64,000 nt of DNA from Camarhynchus parvulus. Its lineage: Eukaryota; Chordata; Aves; Passeriformes; Thraupidae. The stretch covers positions 111,240,965-111,304,964 of the forward strand of contig NC_044572.1 in the NCBI RefSeq assembly GCF_901933205.1, read 5' to 3'. Below the pieces are notes generated by a model. It was not told where the DNA came from and searched no databases. It saw only the letters and a program-made list of their open reading frames with translations. Both the position numbers and the translations under genes were made by a program. Within the stretch, counting starts at the first letter, position 1. Each line of letters opens with the position of its first letter. Shown here in pieces: positions 1-13,460 of this stretch.

Positions 1-3000
1 TTGAATTTATATGCACCTTAGCCAACAATCTCAATAGGAGTTTCAATGTTTGATCTGTTCTCAACTTTTTCATGGCAGTGAGGTACAGCCATCTTAGGTA
101 TGGTATAACAGCCTTTCCAATATATAAATGTGATCTTTCCATTTGTCTGAGGAACAGACCTTTCTCTTTCAGATAACAGAATTAGTTAGGATTTTCACAA
201 ACGCAAGATAGCTATCTGTCAGCTTCAGTCTTTATCCCCAGATCCTTTCTACATCTCTTGGAGTTAAAAACAAAGGCTTTACTCTTCTTCAGGTGTCTTG
301 TCATAGAGGTCAAGATAAGTGTCAGGAGTATATTTCTACCCCTTATCTTCCATGAATTCTGTGGATTTTCTTCCTTTACTTAGCAGATTATTTTACTTAG
401 CAGACTTTTTTCATCTCATAGCACTTTTTCACCCTAGCTTAAAATCTCAACATCTCCTCCTGAGGCTGCTCCTGCTATAGTCTCTTGCAGCAGTTGTTTC
501 TAATTGTCTTTGTCATACCAAGGGTTATTAATTAAAATTTTCATTAATCTTTCCTAGTCTGCTGCAAGACGGGTTGTACGTGTCTCCACATTGTGCTTTC
601 TGTGACTGTGTTTCTTTTCCCTAACAGTCACTGTGAAAAATGACAGCTGGAATCAGTTACACCAAAAGTTGTGTGGAGTGAAACGAGATCACTGAAATGA
701 AAGGTAGGAAGGATTTTCAATCTAGAATAGGAGGCACTAAACTTCAGAGAAGTTTAGTCCTTTCTTGTTTGCTCTTTGTTTTGAAAAGAAAGTAGGAATT
801 TACTCCTTCCCCACAATGACAAGTCATTGCAGGATTTTCCCACTGAAACTGGCCACATCACAGACTGTGACATTAGGGTTATAGAGGAAAAATAGTACTG
901 CGTCTCATTCCCAGTATTCTTTACTTGGTCACAGTGCAGTGGTAATTATAGTACACCAATTTACTTTCCATACGAGATGGAGAAGCTTGAATTGATTGAA
1001 TGAAGGCATAAAATGTGTATAGGATGAATAATATGGATCTAAACCATGTCTAATTTTTTTTGGTGCTGTTTTTATAGCTAGGGCATGTCTTAACCCTGAC
1101 TGAGAAGCAATGGAATGAACATAAGTGAATCTGCTGCCCCTACTCCCATCCTTCACAGATATATCCCCATACAACTGAATTCCAGGTCAAATACCATGCC
1201 TGAAATATGTTTTTCACTTCTGGTTGTTTAGTAAGGTCAGATGTGGTTTGATTAATATTATACAGAAAGGGAAGGAATCATTAATACAACGTGAAAGAGT
1301 ATAGCTGCTGTCAGGAAAAGAGTTACACTCCAGCCCAAAATTTTCAGAGCTGTTCTGAAGCTCAGTGCCCGCTGTATCTACTGCAACAAAGAAAATGCCT
1401 TTTGAGAAACAGAAGGGATTTTCAGACTCACTGAACTCAGTGTGAAAACTGAGCATCTTCTCCTCTAATGATAATGTCACTGATTGTGTGCCTTAAGTAT
1501 AGCACTGGCTCTAGGGTGTAACTAGTTTCCATTCCTAGAATGGAAATGATTAGGTTTAGTGACTACAAAAAGAGAGGAGAAAATCTTCTTTTAGGAAAAG
1601 CAAGAAATTATCCTCGAGAATACTTTAAACTTCCACAGCATCTTTAACAAGTGGATAATAATCTTTAACAATTCTCTTATATTTAATAGGTCGTCCTAAC
1701 AACCTCATTTGTCTGTTACAAGATAACAGCAATTCTAATTTTTGCATAACTGACATTACCAATATAGCAAATAGAACTGTATTCTTGTACATATTTATGA
1801 ATATGATTTTCATTCTGTTTTATTTGAAAATTTGTTTATCAGAGATTCAGGGTTTCAACAAAGCTGAATGAAAGCACTACAGCAATTTATGTGAGCTCAG
1901 TTTGTGATTTTCTGGTATCATTAAATCATGAAATGATTTTTATAAGTGTCTATGGATTTCTTTATTAAAAATGACAGAAACATTTGGAAAAATGATAATT
2001 ATATTGTGCAGCTTTCCTTCACTAGCTTCAGCTCCATTCTGTACTTTATCATGTAATGGACTATGAATTATGATACTGCTTTGAGAAAATGATATTTGCT
2101 ACTTTAAACTTGATGTCTCCACGTAATCCATGTAAGGTCTATCAATCATACAACATAACATTTCAGAAGAGTGAATGAAAAATAAGTGGGTAAATGTTTC
2201 TGCTGCTAGCTTCTCTGTATAAGATTCATTGAATATAATTTTCAAAAAATGAACCACATGATCAATGTTGTCATTTGAAGTATATGCAGATTGTGAATAC
2301 CACATTTATACACAACTGAACTCAAGCAGATTGGATTATTCAACACGATTTCAATGGAAACTGTCTCGCAGCCAACTCTTTTTGATACCCTGCAACAAGA
2401 CATACACGCCAGCTTTCAGACAAAGTGAGTTTCAGTATCCTAACATTTCACCTCATTTATAATTTCATCTGATTGTACCTGTTTATCATTTCACCTGCCA
2501 TTAGCACTTAATCTAGCTACTTCATTGCCTTGATCTAAGTGTTCAAGTCTTTCCTTTCCCTTTTCCCTTTCCTTTTTCTTCTTCTCTTTTCTTCTTCTCT
2601 TTTCTTTTCATCACAATCGCAGAATATGCTAAGTAGGAAGGGTTTCCCAAGGATAACTGAGAATGACTACCTTGTAGTGCTAACTGAGTATTTTCTAAGT
2701 CTTTCAGCAATGCAAAACAAGATGTTAGTCATTGGCAATATCCTTAATTTCCTACCGACACCTCAGACTATATTAATACATTTATCCATACATTGATATG
2801 AAGAGGACAAAATAAGAAAAATAAAGTAACAGGCAATTAAAAAAAAACAAAACCAAAACAAATCAACACTGGCAATCCAAACAGTTTCTTAGTCTGAGCT
2901 CTTTCAGTAAGTTCATGCATCTGTTGTACACCACTACAACTTAATGAGACCTCACCTCTTTTGTGTTTTGCATTTGGTTTAGGAGCAGTAATTAACTAGT

Positions 3001-3098
3001 TCAGTATTCCATGTGTAGTCTAAAAAAAATTGCTCTTTGATGTAAAACTGAGAAAAGTTTGGGTAAGTGAAATCCAATTTCCCCATCTTGGCCAGTGT
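1..3098. other. Unique non-coding DNA
   Basis: AT-rich sequence without a recognisable gene, RNA gene or repeat family. The open frames are under 90 codons, on both strands, with no domain I recognise and no splice-site pattern joining them. The only structured element is the pyrimidine tract at 2548-2609, listed separately. Confidence 0.7.
2548..2609 (+). repeat. 62-nt pure pyrimidine tract
   Basis: Every base from 2548 to 2609 is C or T, made of irregular tttcc, ttccc and cttcttctctttt units. It is low-complexity rather than a strict microsatellite. The complementary strand is pure purine. Confidence 0.9.
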
Positions 3099-3525
3099 TG
3101 TAGGTTGACCTTGACGAAGGGCCAAACTCCCAACCAGCTGCTTGCTCTCTGCCACTCCTCAGTGGGACAAGGGAAGAGAACAGGAAAGAGATTGCTTACT
3201 AAATGTCATGGACAAAACATACTAGATTTGGGCAAAATTAATTTATTACCAATTAATTTTTTTTAGATAAAGACAAAAGAAATTAATATTAAAGCAATAT
3301 CTGCCCTCCCCGCTCTCCCAAGATCAGCTTCCCTCCAGACTCCTCTACCTCTCCCCCAGCAGAGTAGCCTGGAATCAGGTGGGTTCTACACAGCAGTTTC
3401 TCTTTCCTGCCCCTTTTCCTGACACTTTTTACCTGCTCCAATGGATGCCTCTCCTTCTTCTCTCACCTTCTCTCACTATTTTTTTTTCCTCTCTGGTAGC
3501 TTTGTTTCTCCCCCTGTAGCAAATG
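3099..3525 (-). mobile_element. LTR fragment, avian ERV type
   Basis: The plus strand begins tgtaggttgacc and continues through blocks I recognise from a common avian endogenous-retrovirus LTR read in reverse: a segment rich in CTCC/CCACTCC, then gggcaaaattaatttattaccaatt, then a C-rich stretch with CCCTCC, CTACCTC and CCCCCAGC. The minus-strand sense contains AATAAA in the attaatttattacc segment, consistent with a polyadenylation signal. The copy is shorter than I expect for the family and its U3 end is unclear, so it looks truncated or internally deleted. The 5-mer agtgt lies on both sides (3094-3098 and 3526-3530), but the right-hand terminus is not a canonical CA, so this may be chance. 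No coding part is present. Confidence 0.6.
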
Positions 3526-3534
3526 AGTGTTTTA

Positions 3535-4299
3535 TGTCACTCAAAGAATCACCAGTAGAGATATTGGCAAAATAATAGTATTATTAAAGTGAAAGCAAAA
3601 CAAAGTTCATTGGCAAGGCTCACTTTATGACATACTACATGCTTAACGCCCAGAGAGAAAAATCAAACTAAAATCTAAAATCAATCAATCTAAAATTAAA
3701 ATCAATGTAAAGGGATTTATTCAGAAGCTGGAGATGGAAAAAGAGTAAGGGTAGGAAAGGGTAAGGATGAAGGGGAATAAGAGAGAATCCCCTTTGAGTC
3801 ACAAGGTTCAGAATGGACCTCCTTGCCAAAATTAGTCCTGGAACTGACCGAAAGTTTAAAGGGGGCTTGTTGGGCAGCACAAGTTCCTGGGAACAGAGAG
3901 TGTCTCTGAAAAGCTCAAGAGCAGCTTAGCCTAGGTGCTGTTCATCAGGGCCAAGCCTAATGAATATTTCTGAGGTCATAGCGCAGCCCAAAGGGAAAAG
4001 GAGAGCGTTGTTTTCTGCTGAATTTTGAATATTGTGCTGCCATGGTGGCTGCTGGGCTCAGCGGTGCCCTGTGGTGGGTCTGTTGGAACCAGCTGTCTCA
4101 GGATAGGGGAAATTGTGGCTTCTTCCTATGGAGGCCACCCCTGCACCCTGGGCACCTGCACCCTGCACAGTCTAAAAATCTCCACTTCTTCAGAGCCCCT
4201 AATTCTTGAAAAATGTGGTTTTGGAGTTAGTTTGTGCACAGATAATTGTGTTTCTGTTCAGCATCTCCTCTAAATAAAAGTTATTCCCTCTAAGCTGTA
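3535..4299 (-). mobile_element. Solo LTR, minus strand
   Basis: This 765-bp block is richer in G and C than its surroundings. Read on the minus strand it ends in GAGTGACA (plus strand starts tgtcactcaaag at 3535), and a minus-strand AATAAA lies at 3716-3721, about 180 bp before that end, as expected for an LTR with R and U5. The other end at 4299 reads ...ctgta, one change from a canonical CA. The 5-mer tttta flanks it at 3530-3534 and 4300-4304 and could be the target-site duplication, although it is low complexity. The open frames inside it are incidental. Family not named: I judge it an avian ERV LTR from structure and texture. Confidence 0.55.
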
Positions 4300-4304
4300 T
4301 TTTA

Positions 4305-7300
4305 AATCGTATAAGAAAATAAATTACAGGCAGACAAAATAATCAATAAACTCTTTTCTGTTTAGTTTTGTAAGCTATCATGCTGTTCTTCTCATTATAT
4401 ATCAAGAGCATCCTGATATTAATCTTTCTGAAATAAACATGTATAATTTAACCACCTTTCCTGTCTGCAACAAAAATCTGTTGGTTTTTTTTTTTATTTC
4501 ACAGTGATATCTTTCCATGAAGAATAGTATCCTTTTGGCCTGGTAATACCCTTAATCTCCATTTTTCATAATAGCAGATACTGAGAGCTTCCTGACAAGT
4601 AGATGACCTAATTAGGGTTACATTTCTTCACCACTGCCTCTGGTTTTGTTCATAGTAGACATTCACATTTTATGTCATTGAACATTTAGTATTATAGTCT
4701 TTTCCAATGACATTTTTAGCTAAACACAATAATATTAAAGGTCAATATGCCTTTAAGTGGATCAATAGGAACTTGACAGTATAATATATAATCATAGTTT
4801 CTTATCATACAAGGTTTTGTAGGGTTTGATTATTCTGTCTTCCTCTTTCTCATTCTTGTCTTATAGAGTAAGGAGTGCAGAAAGCATGAGGAAAACTATT
4901 CTCAAAAGAGCAATTCAGAATTATGGACATTGAGCTCCCTGGAATGAATACACTGGACTTTCCTATGGTCTATAAGTATGTAGGTATCTGGAACCATAGA
5001 AAAATGTAATTCATTTACTAAGGTATCAAAAAATTACATTATCAGTAATAAAGGAGGAGGAAATAAGGGGAGTTTTCATTAAGTATTACAAGCTTTTTCT
5101 ATAAATTACAATTTTTTTCTCTAACCATGTGGGTACTCAAAGTGACTGTGGAACATCCATCTTTAGATGGGTGGATTCAAAAAGATATTGAGGAATCTGA
5201 TCTAAATTCAAAGTTATGTCTGACTTTGAAATTGACCTTGGTTTGATGAGGGGATTGCTCCAGATTTCTGCCCATCTGAATTAATCTGCAAGACCATGAT
5301 TCTTACAGTTTGTATCTTGAACACTGTTGTGTTAGAAATGTTATTACTATGAACAGACCTCAGTCTCACTTTTAAGCCTTTTTTTTTTTTCCCCTATAAT
5401 GCCTAGGAAAATATTGCCACTGCTAAGTCTCACTCTATTTAGAGAATAGAGAATGAGCCAACTATCCTGAATATCCTTCTGCTTTTCATTTCCAGTTCTG
5501 TTTTGGGCTTTTTTTGGGGGAGGGGGAGGGAGGAGGAGGTGGTGTAATTTTCAGGTCACAAATAGATTAATATTTTTGCCTTCAAAACCCATAAAAAAAT
5601 TAACATCTACGGTATATGCTAATCAATATAAAAATCTATTTTTAGTACTTTAAAGAGGGAAGTTAAACTGACTCTGTCAGCCTCATTCAAGCAACAGCAA
5701 TTTAAACCAATGTTTGTGTTGATTTTCAGAAGATAGTTGCTTTTGACACTCATTAAAAGTGCTCTTCTGCTGACCACAGAGTCCTCAGAAACTACTGCAG
5801 AATCCAGATCAGAGAAAAGTATTTGTTACTGAGAAAGCCAGCACACTTCTATTTGTGATTAAGACAATTTTCAAACATCTTGTCGCATTGAAAATATCTT
5901 TGAAGGGAATGCATGTACTTAGCAGCTACCAGCTACTATTGAAATTTTTTTATCAAGACTCCAGTTGATTCTTTAGAACTGCTTAAACAAGAACAATAAG
6001 TCTTGCACGAATGCACAGACTCACAAAATACAGAATGGTAGCCTTGGGATAATATGGACAGCCCATAATATGATGGAGATGCATCTTATCCATCAATTAT
6101 GTCGAGACAGAATCACAGCAATATGCCATTAATCCATTTTAAGTTTAGATGAAATTCAAAACCATAACTCCTTGCTAGTGTGTTTCTTGTCATCTGTAAT
6201 TCACTGATGTGTAAGTGAATGAAGCATTTGTCAGGAGAAAAATTAATTTGACATCAAAAAAGATTACTTCTAAGTAAACATTGCTTGGCAAAATCTCAAA
6301 GATGATTGATTCAATGCTATTTATCATCCAATCTTAATTTAATTGACTTTTTTGTTTATTTTTTATGTTGCTCTCATGCTCGTGGCCAACCATAATTTGT
6401 TGCTCTCAAAAGCTAGATTTAGTATTTCAAATATTGCAACATTTGGTTTTAACACTTTTAAGAAATTTCACCTTGTGATTCCCAAGTTTCGCTGACATAC
6501 TCAAGAACCATGTATTCTTTCTGAATAGTGTGCAGTACTAATAGGCAATTTTGTTAACATTACTCACAGTTTCCCTGCTGTTAGTGGTGTCTACTATGTG
6601 CTGTCATTTTTTCCAAATCTCTACTGTTGACATCTGGTAGGACTTTGATTTAAGGCTGCTTGTAAAATAATTGACAACAGTTTTTACCAGAAGCTATGTG
6701 ATATAAAATAACTTAAGCCTGGTGGTAAAAATAAAATGGTTAGATTATGGCATTCTTTTAGAGCTACAAGGTTTGCTTGAGTGCTCCTTCTCCTAGTCTG
6801 CAATACTAGCCAAAAACAAATAAAAGTGCTTACAGGAATTTTTCTGCCACATCACATTTTGTGAATGATACACTTCTGTCATCAACTAAAGATTTGAAGA
6901 AAAACATAAGCCAAAAAGTCTTCACTTTACAAGGGCTGTATTTTAGAATTCTGTACAGACAAATTATCAAATTAGCACTTTCACACTGCCAAACTGAATA
7001 ACCTTGAAAAACAGTTAATGCTCATCACTTTTCCTTTTCTGACTTTCAGTCCTACTCCAGTATGATTTATTTTTAAATAAGATAGGAAGATTATATACGC
7101 TAACCATTCCTTTGGTTTCCTTTTTTCTTTTCTGAAATACTGAATATTCACAATATTATTTTAATCTCCTGGGCAGTAGATAAAGACATTTTTATTATCT
7201 TTAATTCAAAATTAAATTCTGCCTTTCTAAAGGTGCCCTCTTCCCTGCTCTTAAAGTAATATTTATTAATATTTAAATGGATTAACAAATCCAAAGTTTC

Positions 7301-7520
7301 CAACAAGAATTTCATTGTGCAAAGATCTATATCTACCCCAAATCCTTTCAGTTTAGAACTTCTCAATTGTAAAAATCAAACAGCAGGAATGTATTATAAC
7401 TTCAATATTCCCTGATGATTCCATAGTGTTTAGAGCTAGGCCTACTAGTATTAATATTGCTATTTAACTTGTATTAAGCTCCTGAAGATGTCATTGAAAG
7501 GAAGGAAAAGATATTACGTC
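4305..7520. other. Unique non-coding DNA
   Basis: AT-rich with many short T and A runs. Nothing gene-like is visible. The one unusual item is the G-rich tract at 5516-5542. Confidence 0.7.
5516..5542 (+). repeat. G-rich tract, possible quadruplex
   Basis: A run of two G5 blocks, one G3 block and four GG doublets separated by single A or T bases, following a T run. It has three runs of three or more G, so a canonical three-tetrad quadruplex would need one G5 block to be split; a two-tetrad form is possible. Confidence 0.55.
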
Positions 7521-7575
7521 GGAAAAGGAAAAGGAAAAGGAAAAGGAAAAGGAAAAGGAAAAGGAAAAGAGAGAA
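7521..7575 (+). repeat. (GGAAAA)n hexanucleotide repeat
   Basis: About eight perfect GGAAAA units from 7521 to 7569, then a purine tail. It is uninterrupted, which suggests it is young or still changing in length. Confidence 0.95.
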
Positions 7576-9035
7576 TCATAGGGAGCACATATCATCAGTA
7601 ACAGTGAGTTCTGTGCAAACAAAGGTCTCAGCTGGAGAGCGATTACCAAAATCTAGCCTGAAATAACTGTGAACTATCCATCCTTTTGAAGGAAAAAGAA
7701 CAAGGGTGAGAAAGATTCAGAGCTGTTGTTTAAGGATTGTGGGGATTTCAGTCTTGATACTTAGCTCAGTAAGCCATGCTTCCAGTAGTAAGCATTTAAT
7801 CCATTTACAAAATTTGTTTCTGGATCCAAATTTATCTAGTGTATGAAATAGATAATCCTTCCTTAGTCTGTCAAAATCTTTTCTGGCACTAAAGAGAAGA
7901 GGAAATGCTGCTAGACATTTTTAAGTCAATATTTATCAGGATTTCAGAAAGGTTAGCTATTTTTTAAAACATTTCATGTCACTGAATTATACTTTATTCG
8001 GATTTATAAAATCAGAAGCAGTACTTAGAATTTTTACTGTAAGTGTCAAATGAGTTAGGAGCTCTTTCTAGTCTTACATTGCTTTATTAATAACGTATTT
8101 TACTTAAGCAAGGACACTTGAAGCAGAAGGTAACATAATTTCATGATTTTTATATGAAGCACTGATTTAAATACTTCTATGTCATAAGAAAAACTCCGGC
8201 TTTTCTTAATTAACAGACTTGGGTTTTGGCATATTAGATAGCTCTTTTTAAAGAATTGTTTCTTAGTTTTAAAACATATGTAATTTATGAAGTATAGAAT
8301 GCAACAATGAAACATAAGGACATCCAGGAAGGTGATTGTAAGCTTGGCAGAAAAAAGACTCCTAGAGATTAGGAAATAACAGGAAAGGAAAAAGCAAAAG
8401 GAAAACAAAGGGATGAGGACTCAGCACAAATAAAAACCTTTGTAACCTTCCTCATTTGTGCAGATTTCTATGCTTATTCCAAGCATTCTACTCCATATGC
8501 AGAGTGCTACAACAAAGCTAATGTCCTAAAGTCTATAACCTAACATCTGAAAAAGTCCCCTAAAATGTACCAGGACATGTTTAGCAGAAGCACTGATCAA
8601 TACCTTCTTCCCAAGCTTTTGTATCTGCTGTGGAACATTTGGTGTTTATAGAAAGCTCACAATTAATTACTGTGTTGAATTTAATTAGGTCATTAAAAAA
8701 ATAAGTGTTTATGGTAACACATAATTTACAAAGTTCTATCATTATTGTATTTAGAAGATTTCTGTAGGACAAACCAGGCAGGCAAGAGGAGAAAGAATCA
8801 TTAATTAAAAAAAGGGGATGAGGGAGGAAGCAATGCCCTACTTATTCATATCAGCCTTTGCTATTCTCATCACCTAGAAATTGTCATATGGTTAAGTACA
8901 TAATTAGTCATCCCACCGTGGGTAAGGAGAGGCAACATGTATAGAGGTTTCATCTAGAATTGCCTGTTATTTTTGGAGACAGGTTAGACAACTGTAGGAA
9001 GGGCATAGGAAATAAAGAACTTATAAGGGCATGCT
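7576..9035. other. Unique non-coding DNA
   Basis: AT-rich. A 102-codon open frame on the minus strand (8100-8408) is rich in F, L, I, S and C as expected from random AT-rich sequence; I see no domain in it. No repeat family recognised. Confidence 0.7.
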
Positions 9036-9148
9036 GAGGAAAGGAAGGAAGGAAGGAAGGAAGGAAGGAAGGAAGGAAGGAAGAAGGAAGGAAGGAAGGA
9101 AGGAAGGAAGGAAGGAAGGAAGGAAGGAAGGAAGGAAGGAAGAAAAGA
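9036..9148 (+). repeat. (GGAA)n purine tract, 113 nt
   Basis: A near-perfect GGAA tetranucleotide array, with every base from 9036 to 9148 a purine. One interruption (aagaagg near 9081-9087) splits it into two uniform blocks. Confidence 0.97.
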
Positions 9149-12100
9149 TTACGTGTGTCTCCAATGTAAGGAGTTTTTAAAATTATTTTAATCCCTGCTC
9201 TGAGAAAATGCAGGGCACAATTTCTTCTTTCTGATTGCTTGGTAGTGAATCTGAAAGATTTGGCTTATTACCTATTAGATGTGGGAGAAACAGACAGGGA
9301 AACAATTTACTGAGATGGGGGAGACTGACTGTATGTAAAATAACCAAAGTTGCCAAAAGGTAGAGAAGGCTCTTAGGCTCTTGGCAACAAACAAGGACAG
9401 GAAAGGCAGTGAAATTCAAAAATCATTGAGGAATCACCAAGTATCATGAGCGCAGCAGTATACAAACTACATGAAGCAGCTTCTGAGGATTTGAGTGGTT
9501 GGAAATATCTTTATCTCAGCTGTAAACTGTTTCCCTCCACATCCTCCACTTTTTTGCTAGTAAAGTGTAATTAACTTAATCTATTAGTAAAGGTTTTGGG
9601 CATTGCTTGGTTTGGGTTTGTGGTTGTTTTTTTTTTTTTAATTTATATAAATTTTGTATTTACTGCTTTGTTTTTGAGAACAAAAGGCACTGTCAGTTTC
9701 AAGTTAATCTAAGAATGAAGGCTTGTCCACTGAGTAGCTGTCCAGACCCCTAATCTGACCTTAAATCATATGATTAGAAATTTATTCCCATGATGTCTTA
9801 GGCTCCAGGGAAGAGTCCAAATAAGAACAATATAGTCCCATCCAAATCCAAACCATAAAAATATGCAGTTGTGTGAGTGTTTTTATTTTCTCTGGTAAGG
9901 TGAATTAAATTTGCAAAGTTCCATGATCTTATTAAAAAATTTTAAAAAATAATTTGCCTACAGGGTTTGATACAAGCAACCATTACTATTCTGAATGCAA
10001 TATAAGGGATGAATGACTATTATGTAACTGAAGCTTGACACACTGCATTTTGTCTCTGAAAACAATACAAATACATGATATTGTTTGTACAAGGGAAGAC
10101 AAAGCAGGATGAGGTTTGTTCTTGCCAAAAATGAAGCCTGAAGTTTTATTTTAGGTTCTCTGAATCCTAAAAAATCCTGACAAGGGATAAGATAGATTTT
10201 TCTATGCTAAAGAGAATTTAGCAAAGGAAGATTCTAGTCCTAGGAGTTCTTTTGACTACTACAGTCCAGACATTCTGACTAAATTAGTCTTTTTTTTTAT
10301 TCTCAGACAAATGAATGACTGGTCTCATTATCATTGTAAAAACCCTTGAGGAGAAACAATATTAACTCTCTTGATGCAGGGTTTCTTTCCAGAACTAATT
10401 ACTTTGCACAGGGTCTGGGGCTTGCTTTGAGAACTATAGTCAAAAAATGCTTACTGCTTAAAGCAGTTACACATGGTAAGATTTCATTGTAACCAGAACT
10501 TTGACTCTTAAATTTTGTCTTGAAATGGATATCACAAGATGTCTAATTTCATGCTAAATGGAGACACTGGCAGCCCTTTTAAATATATTTGTGATTATTT
10601 AGCTATGGTCTCTATTTCTGCATAGCCAATATGAAACTGAGATTGCTGATTTGACAAAAAAACAAAGGCTTTAAGTGTTGCATGAGGCAATTCTCTCTGT
10701 ATTGACTGTACCATTAGGATTAGCATTGACTAATTTAGTAGGAGAAGGAACTCTGCTGATGAATTAGGCACTAAGCTGCCCCATTTGCCACCTTCTAGTC
10801 TTTTTATAACAATGTAACTTACATAAAATAGTGAATCCCTGTATCAACAACCTCCTATTGAATTTATCCTAGCAGGGACAGCTTTCACTCGAACCTCTCT
10901 GTTCTCCACAGGAGATAATTTCTTTTTGTAATGGAAACTAAGCATCTTCTATACTCTTTGTATGTTAAAGCAGAGCAGATAATGGGATTCCAGGCTTTCT
11001 CCTCACCTAAATTGGATTTGAGATGGTCACAAGAGGCAGCAGAAAAATTTTGACAACCCAAAAAGAAGCTACCAAGGTAGGGTAAAAACTAATAATTTTA
11101 ATGGGAAGAGATGACAGCTGACACAAATTGGTTGTCCTTGAAGATCAATAAACTGTTGAGCGAAAAAGGAATCCATTTTCACATAATGTGGTCTCTCATG
11201 ACTGTGTAGCTCTTTGCACTTGAGTGGCAGACCGTATGAAAAGAGTGGCAATTTTTGTGGTGGAGCAAATGGACAAAGAGATAGCTATCCTAATTATGAA
11301 CCTCTCTAAAAAAATAGAGGAATATTAAACCTTCTCCACAGTTATAAAGTAGAAGAAAGCGTGGGAGATATAGGGAATATATATACAGAGAATATGGGAG
11401 GCCCACCATTTGGAGGAATATGAGTAAATGGGATTTTGTTACCTTCCCTTTGAGATATCATCAGACAGGATACAAGTGTTAATCCAATTTCTCACACAGG
11501 TTCTCTTCATAGACATGAATAATTTTTGAAATTTTGAAGTGGACAACAATGTTTTAGAATTTCAATAGCTTACTCAGTCACAAAATTATAATAAAAACCA
11601 AGTAGATATTTCTTCAATAGTCAGAAGATAGACATTAGGAAACAAGAAAAACAAGAATGAAAGAAAAAAGAAAAAAAATAGTATAAACTCATAATGTAGA
11701 AATTAACAATAATTGTAAAATATTTTCTGTTTCAATAGCATTACATTTCCCCCTCCAAAAATATACTATAATAAAAGTGGGTACAAAGACATTAATATCT
11801 CCAATTAACCCTTGTCATCAGAAAGAGTAGGCAGACACAAGAAAATTAGTGGTGAATTCAGATAAAAGATCAACTTTTCATCAGCCTGATATCTGAAAAG
11901 TGGCTGTGGGCATATTTATGCCTATGGTATATCAAAATGAAAATAAGGATGTTAAACTAAATTCAGAGTATTTCTCTAAACCTTCATAAGAAAATGTATA
12001 AATTTGAACTGTACCTTTTTACTCTTTTAGGTCATAGCTGTAACCATAGGTAGTATTGTATGAAGACTTTAAACATGAAATATTCTATCCCACATTTCTA

Positions 12101-12458
12101 TGTATACATTTTGTTTTAAGGAGAAAAAATTCTAGAAATCAATGTTCTTCCTTTAACAGTAAGAATTTCCTCCCATTTGGTTGTGAATAAATAAAATGTT
12201 CCTGGATTGTTTCACAATATTCTTTGAGTATGCTGATCTGCTGTAAATTTTCTGAAGAAAAAGGGATTAAATGAAGCAGCCACTATTTACAACAAGTGGA
12301 AAGACCAACAAAAGAATATAATGTACCCGCAGCTTTAAATGTGCCACAAACAATACATTTCAAGAATACAACACACAGTTTAACCGTGTTTTACTCTGTG
12401 AGAGTTGGAAGGAATGAATTTGCAGAAGGGAACGTTTATTCACTCTATCTTCTATAGT
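9149..12458. other. Unique non-coding DNA
   Basis: AT-rich, with scattered homopolymer runs (for example the T run near 9628-9639). No exon, RNA gene or transposable element recognised. Confidence 0.7.
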
Positions 12459-12862
12459 TGTGGTGGTCCTAGCTTCCCAGCAGCCAACATCCATACATCT
12501 GTTTACTTGTCAGACATAGGGCAGAGGGGAGATAGAAGGAAGACAAAAAGACCTGTGGATCAAGACACTGACAGTTTAATAAGGAAAGAGAAATTTGCTC
12601 ATGGAAGCAAAGCAGAAAGAGGATTCACCACTTACCAGCAGGCAGATGTTTAGCCCTTCCTGGAAAGGAGGCTCTCTGCACTGGACATAGTTGCTTGGGA
12701 AGAAAATTCCCGAACCACAAAACTCCCTTCTTTGTCCTCCTTTCCCTGAGATTTAATGCTGTGTAGTATAAAATATTCCTATGGTCAATTTGAGTTGGTT
12801 GTCCTGATTGTGCTCCCTCCCAGACTCTTACCCACCTCCAGCCTTTTTTCTGTGGGGAAGGG
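12459..12862 (-). mobile_element. Older LTR, left part (split by nested LTR)
   Basis: In minus orientation this matches the same LTR family as 12863-13460 and 46689-47266. Shared landmarks include a ttcaccactt...cagatgttt block, then a ttgcttgggaag block, then ctccctcccagactcttacccacctccagcc. It breaks off at about 12862, where the other LTR begins, and resumes at 13461. The two parts total about 575 bp, close to the 578 bp of the intact copy at 46.7 kb. The outer left end near 12459 (tgtggtggtcc) is approximate, and no duplication was found for this older insertion. Confidence 0.65.
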
Positions 12863-13460
12863 TAGTGGTAGTGTAGCTTAACCCCAGAAGGCAGCCCAGC
12901 CCCCACAGCTGCCCACAGACTCCCCCTCCAGTATGCTGGACGAGCAAATCAGAAGGGTAAAATGAAGAAAACTTGTGTGTTGGGATAAAGGTAGTTCAAT
13001 AGGTAAAACCTGTGCACGCAAACAAAGCAAAATGAGGAATTCATTCACCACTTACTGTGGGCAGATAGATATTCAGCCCGTTTGAGAAAGTCAAGTTTCA
13101 TCATGTATAATGGTTACTTGGGAAGACAAACTCCTTACTTCAAACATCCCCCTCCCCTGACTCCTTTCTACAGATTTTATTTCTGACCATGATGTCATGT
13201 GGTATGGAATTTCCCTTCCCTCTGCTGGGATCAACTGTCACAACCATGTCCTCGTCCTCATCCTCACCTCTTGCTCACCCCCGGTCTACTCGCTTGTGGG
13301 GCAGTGAGAGAAACAGAAAACACCTTGATGTTTTACATGCACTGTTCAGCATTGTCAGATACCAAAGTGTTATCAATACTGTTTTTGTTACAAATCCAAA
13401 CACAGCACAATATCACCATCTATGGAGAAAATTCACTCCACCTCAGACAAAATCTACTCA
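12863..13460 (-). mobile_element. Solo LTR nested in an older LTR
   Basis: A complete-looking minus-strand LTR of about 598 bp. On the plus strand it starts near tagcttaaccccag and runs through a gaattcattcaccactt block, ggttacttgggaagacaaac, a tgatgtcatgtggtatggaa block and cagcattgtcagata to ...caaaatctactca. Each block has a counterpart in the copies at 46689-47266 (opposite strand) and in the flanking older LTR. The bases beside it are aaggg (12858-12862) and agggg (13461-13465), a 5-bp duplication with one mismatch. Open frames of 96 and 121 codons starting inside it are incidental: they lie antisense to the LTR. Confidence 0.7.

Noticed and set aside
6025..6075. tcacaaaatacagaatggta resembling a CR1 3' end
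   Set aside because: Similarity stops after about 20 bp and the following sequence does not match CR1.
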